Shown one piece after another: positions 63,881 through 64,000 of a DNA stretch of 64,000 bases (position 1 is the stretch's first letter; each line of letters begins with the position of its first letter). Under the pieces are notes generated by a model. That model had not been told where the DNA came from. It worked only from the letters and a program-made list of their open reading frames with translations, and made no database searches. Both the position numbers and the translations under genes were made by a program. Source of the DNA: Sphagnum compactum. Its lineage: Eukaryota > Bryophyta > Sphagnopsida > Sphagnales. The stretch lies in assembly GCA_965153455.1 (NCBI GenBank), contig OZ234502.1, forward strand, positions 6,913,495 to 6,977,494, in the 5' to 3' direction.

Positions 63881-64000
63881 TACTTACGTACTTAGGGAAG
63901 TAAATAGTTAGTCCTATTTTTTTACTTACATAAGTAAGTGTGTAGTGTAGGTAGGTAGGTAGGTTTGTAGCCTAGGTATGTAGGTATGTCCTACCTACTT
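63870..64000. repeat. CTTAC / GTAG tetranucleotide field at the right edge
   Basis: CTTACTTACGTACTT followed by TAAGTAAG and (GTAG)n, ending CCTACCTACTT. The two halves are partly inverse complements of each other. It continues off the window. Confidence 0.75.

Noticed and set aside
1-64000. CRISPR arrays, bacterial operons, rRNA genes
   Set aside because: The window is spliced plant nuclear DNA; the repeats seen are tandem or dispersed eukaryotic types, and no rRNA-like sequence was seen.

Overview
This is a window of nuclear DNA from a land plant. It has spliced genes with GT..AG introns, plastid-pathway proteins (a vitamin E prenyltransferase and an mTERF protein), telomere-like AAACCCTAA boxes near several genes, and decayed plant-type transposons (hAT, PIF/Harbinger, Ty3/gypsy). 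Several proteins match seed-plant homologues only moderately, and genes are sparse (about one per 8-9 kb) in AT-rich, repeat-eroded DNA. That suggests a seed-free plant (bryophyte or fern grade), but the species is an inference I cannot confirm.

Layout. 1-1780 (+): last six exons of homogentisate phytyltransferase (tocopherol synthesis), cut by the window start. 3153-6328 (-): complete six-exon 20S proteasome beta-4-type subunit, with a degenerate tandem-repeat field upstream (6511-7440). 8152-11260 (-): complete six-exon mTERF-family organelle protein. 12.2-16.6 kb: AT-rich, no gene seen. 16645-20704 (-): four-exon RING-HC protein with a long coiled coil (RF4/RF298-like). 21.4-31.9 kb: AT-rich accessory DNA with a Harbinger transposase relic and a dispersed palindromic repeat family. 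31954-32404 (-): 3' end of an unrecognised gene whose final exon has spawned a tandem array. 34653-36688 (+): complete six-exon short-chain dehydrogenase/reductase lacking the catalytic Tyr. 37-44.6 kb: AT-rich, with a probable solo LTR inserted inside a 34-bp tandem repeat and a decayed hAT transposase. 44757-46814 (-): exon-like pieces of an ARM/HEAT-like gene that I cannot join into one frame. 47027-52878 (+): complete 17-exon kinesin-light-chain-like TPR protein, divergent from that region. 53.8-55.5 kb (-): Ty3/gypsy polymerase relic. 55.5-64 kb: no gene seen; simple repeats and degenerate motif fields.

The genes are ordinary housekeeping or organelle genes and form no operon or pathway cluster. 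For each complete gene, exon borders were placed by hand from splice sites, codon phase and family resemblance, and the exon lengths sum to an intact frame. I did not find a convincing new multi-gene system. The most interesting signals are structural: an intron flanked by a 10-nt direct repeat, an exon that begins with a perfect donor site, a tandem array grown from a terminal coding exon, and an LTR insertion dated by the repeat it split.
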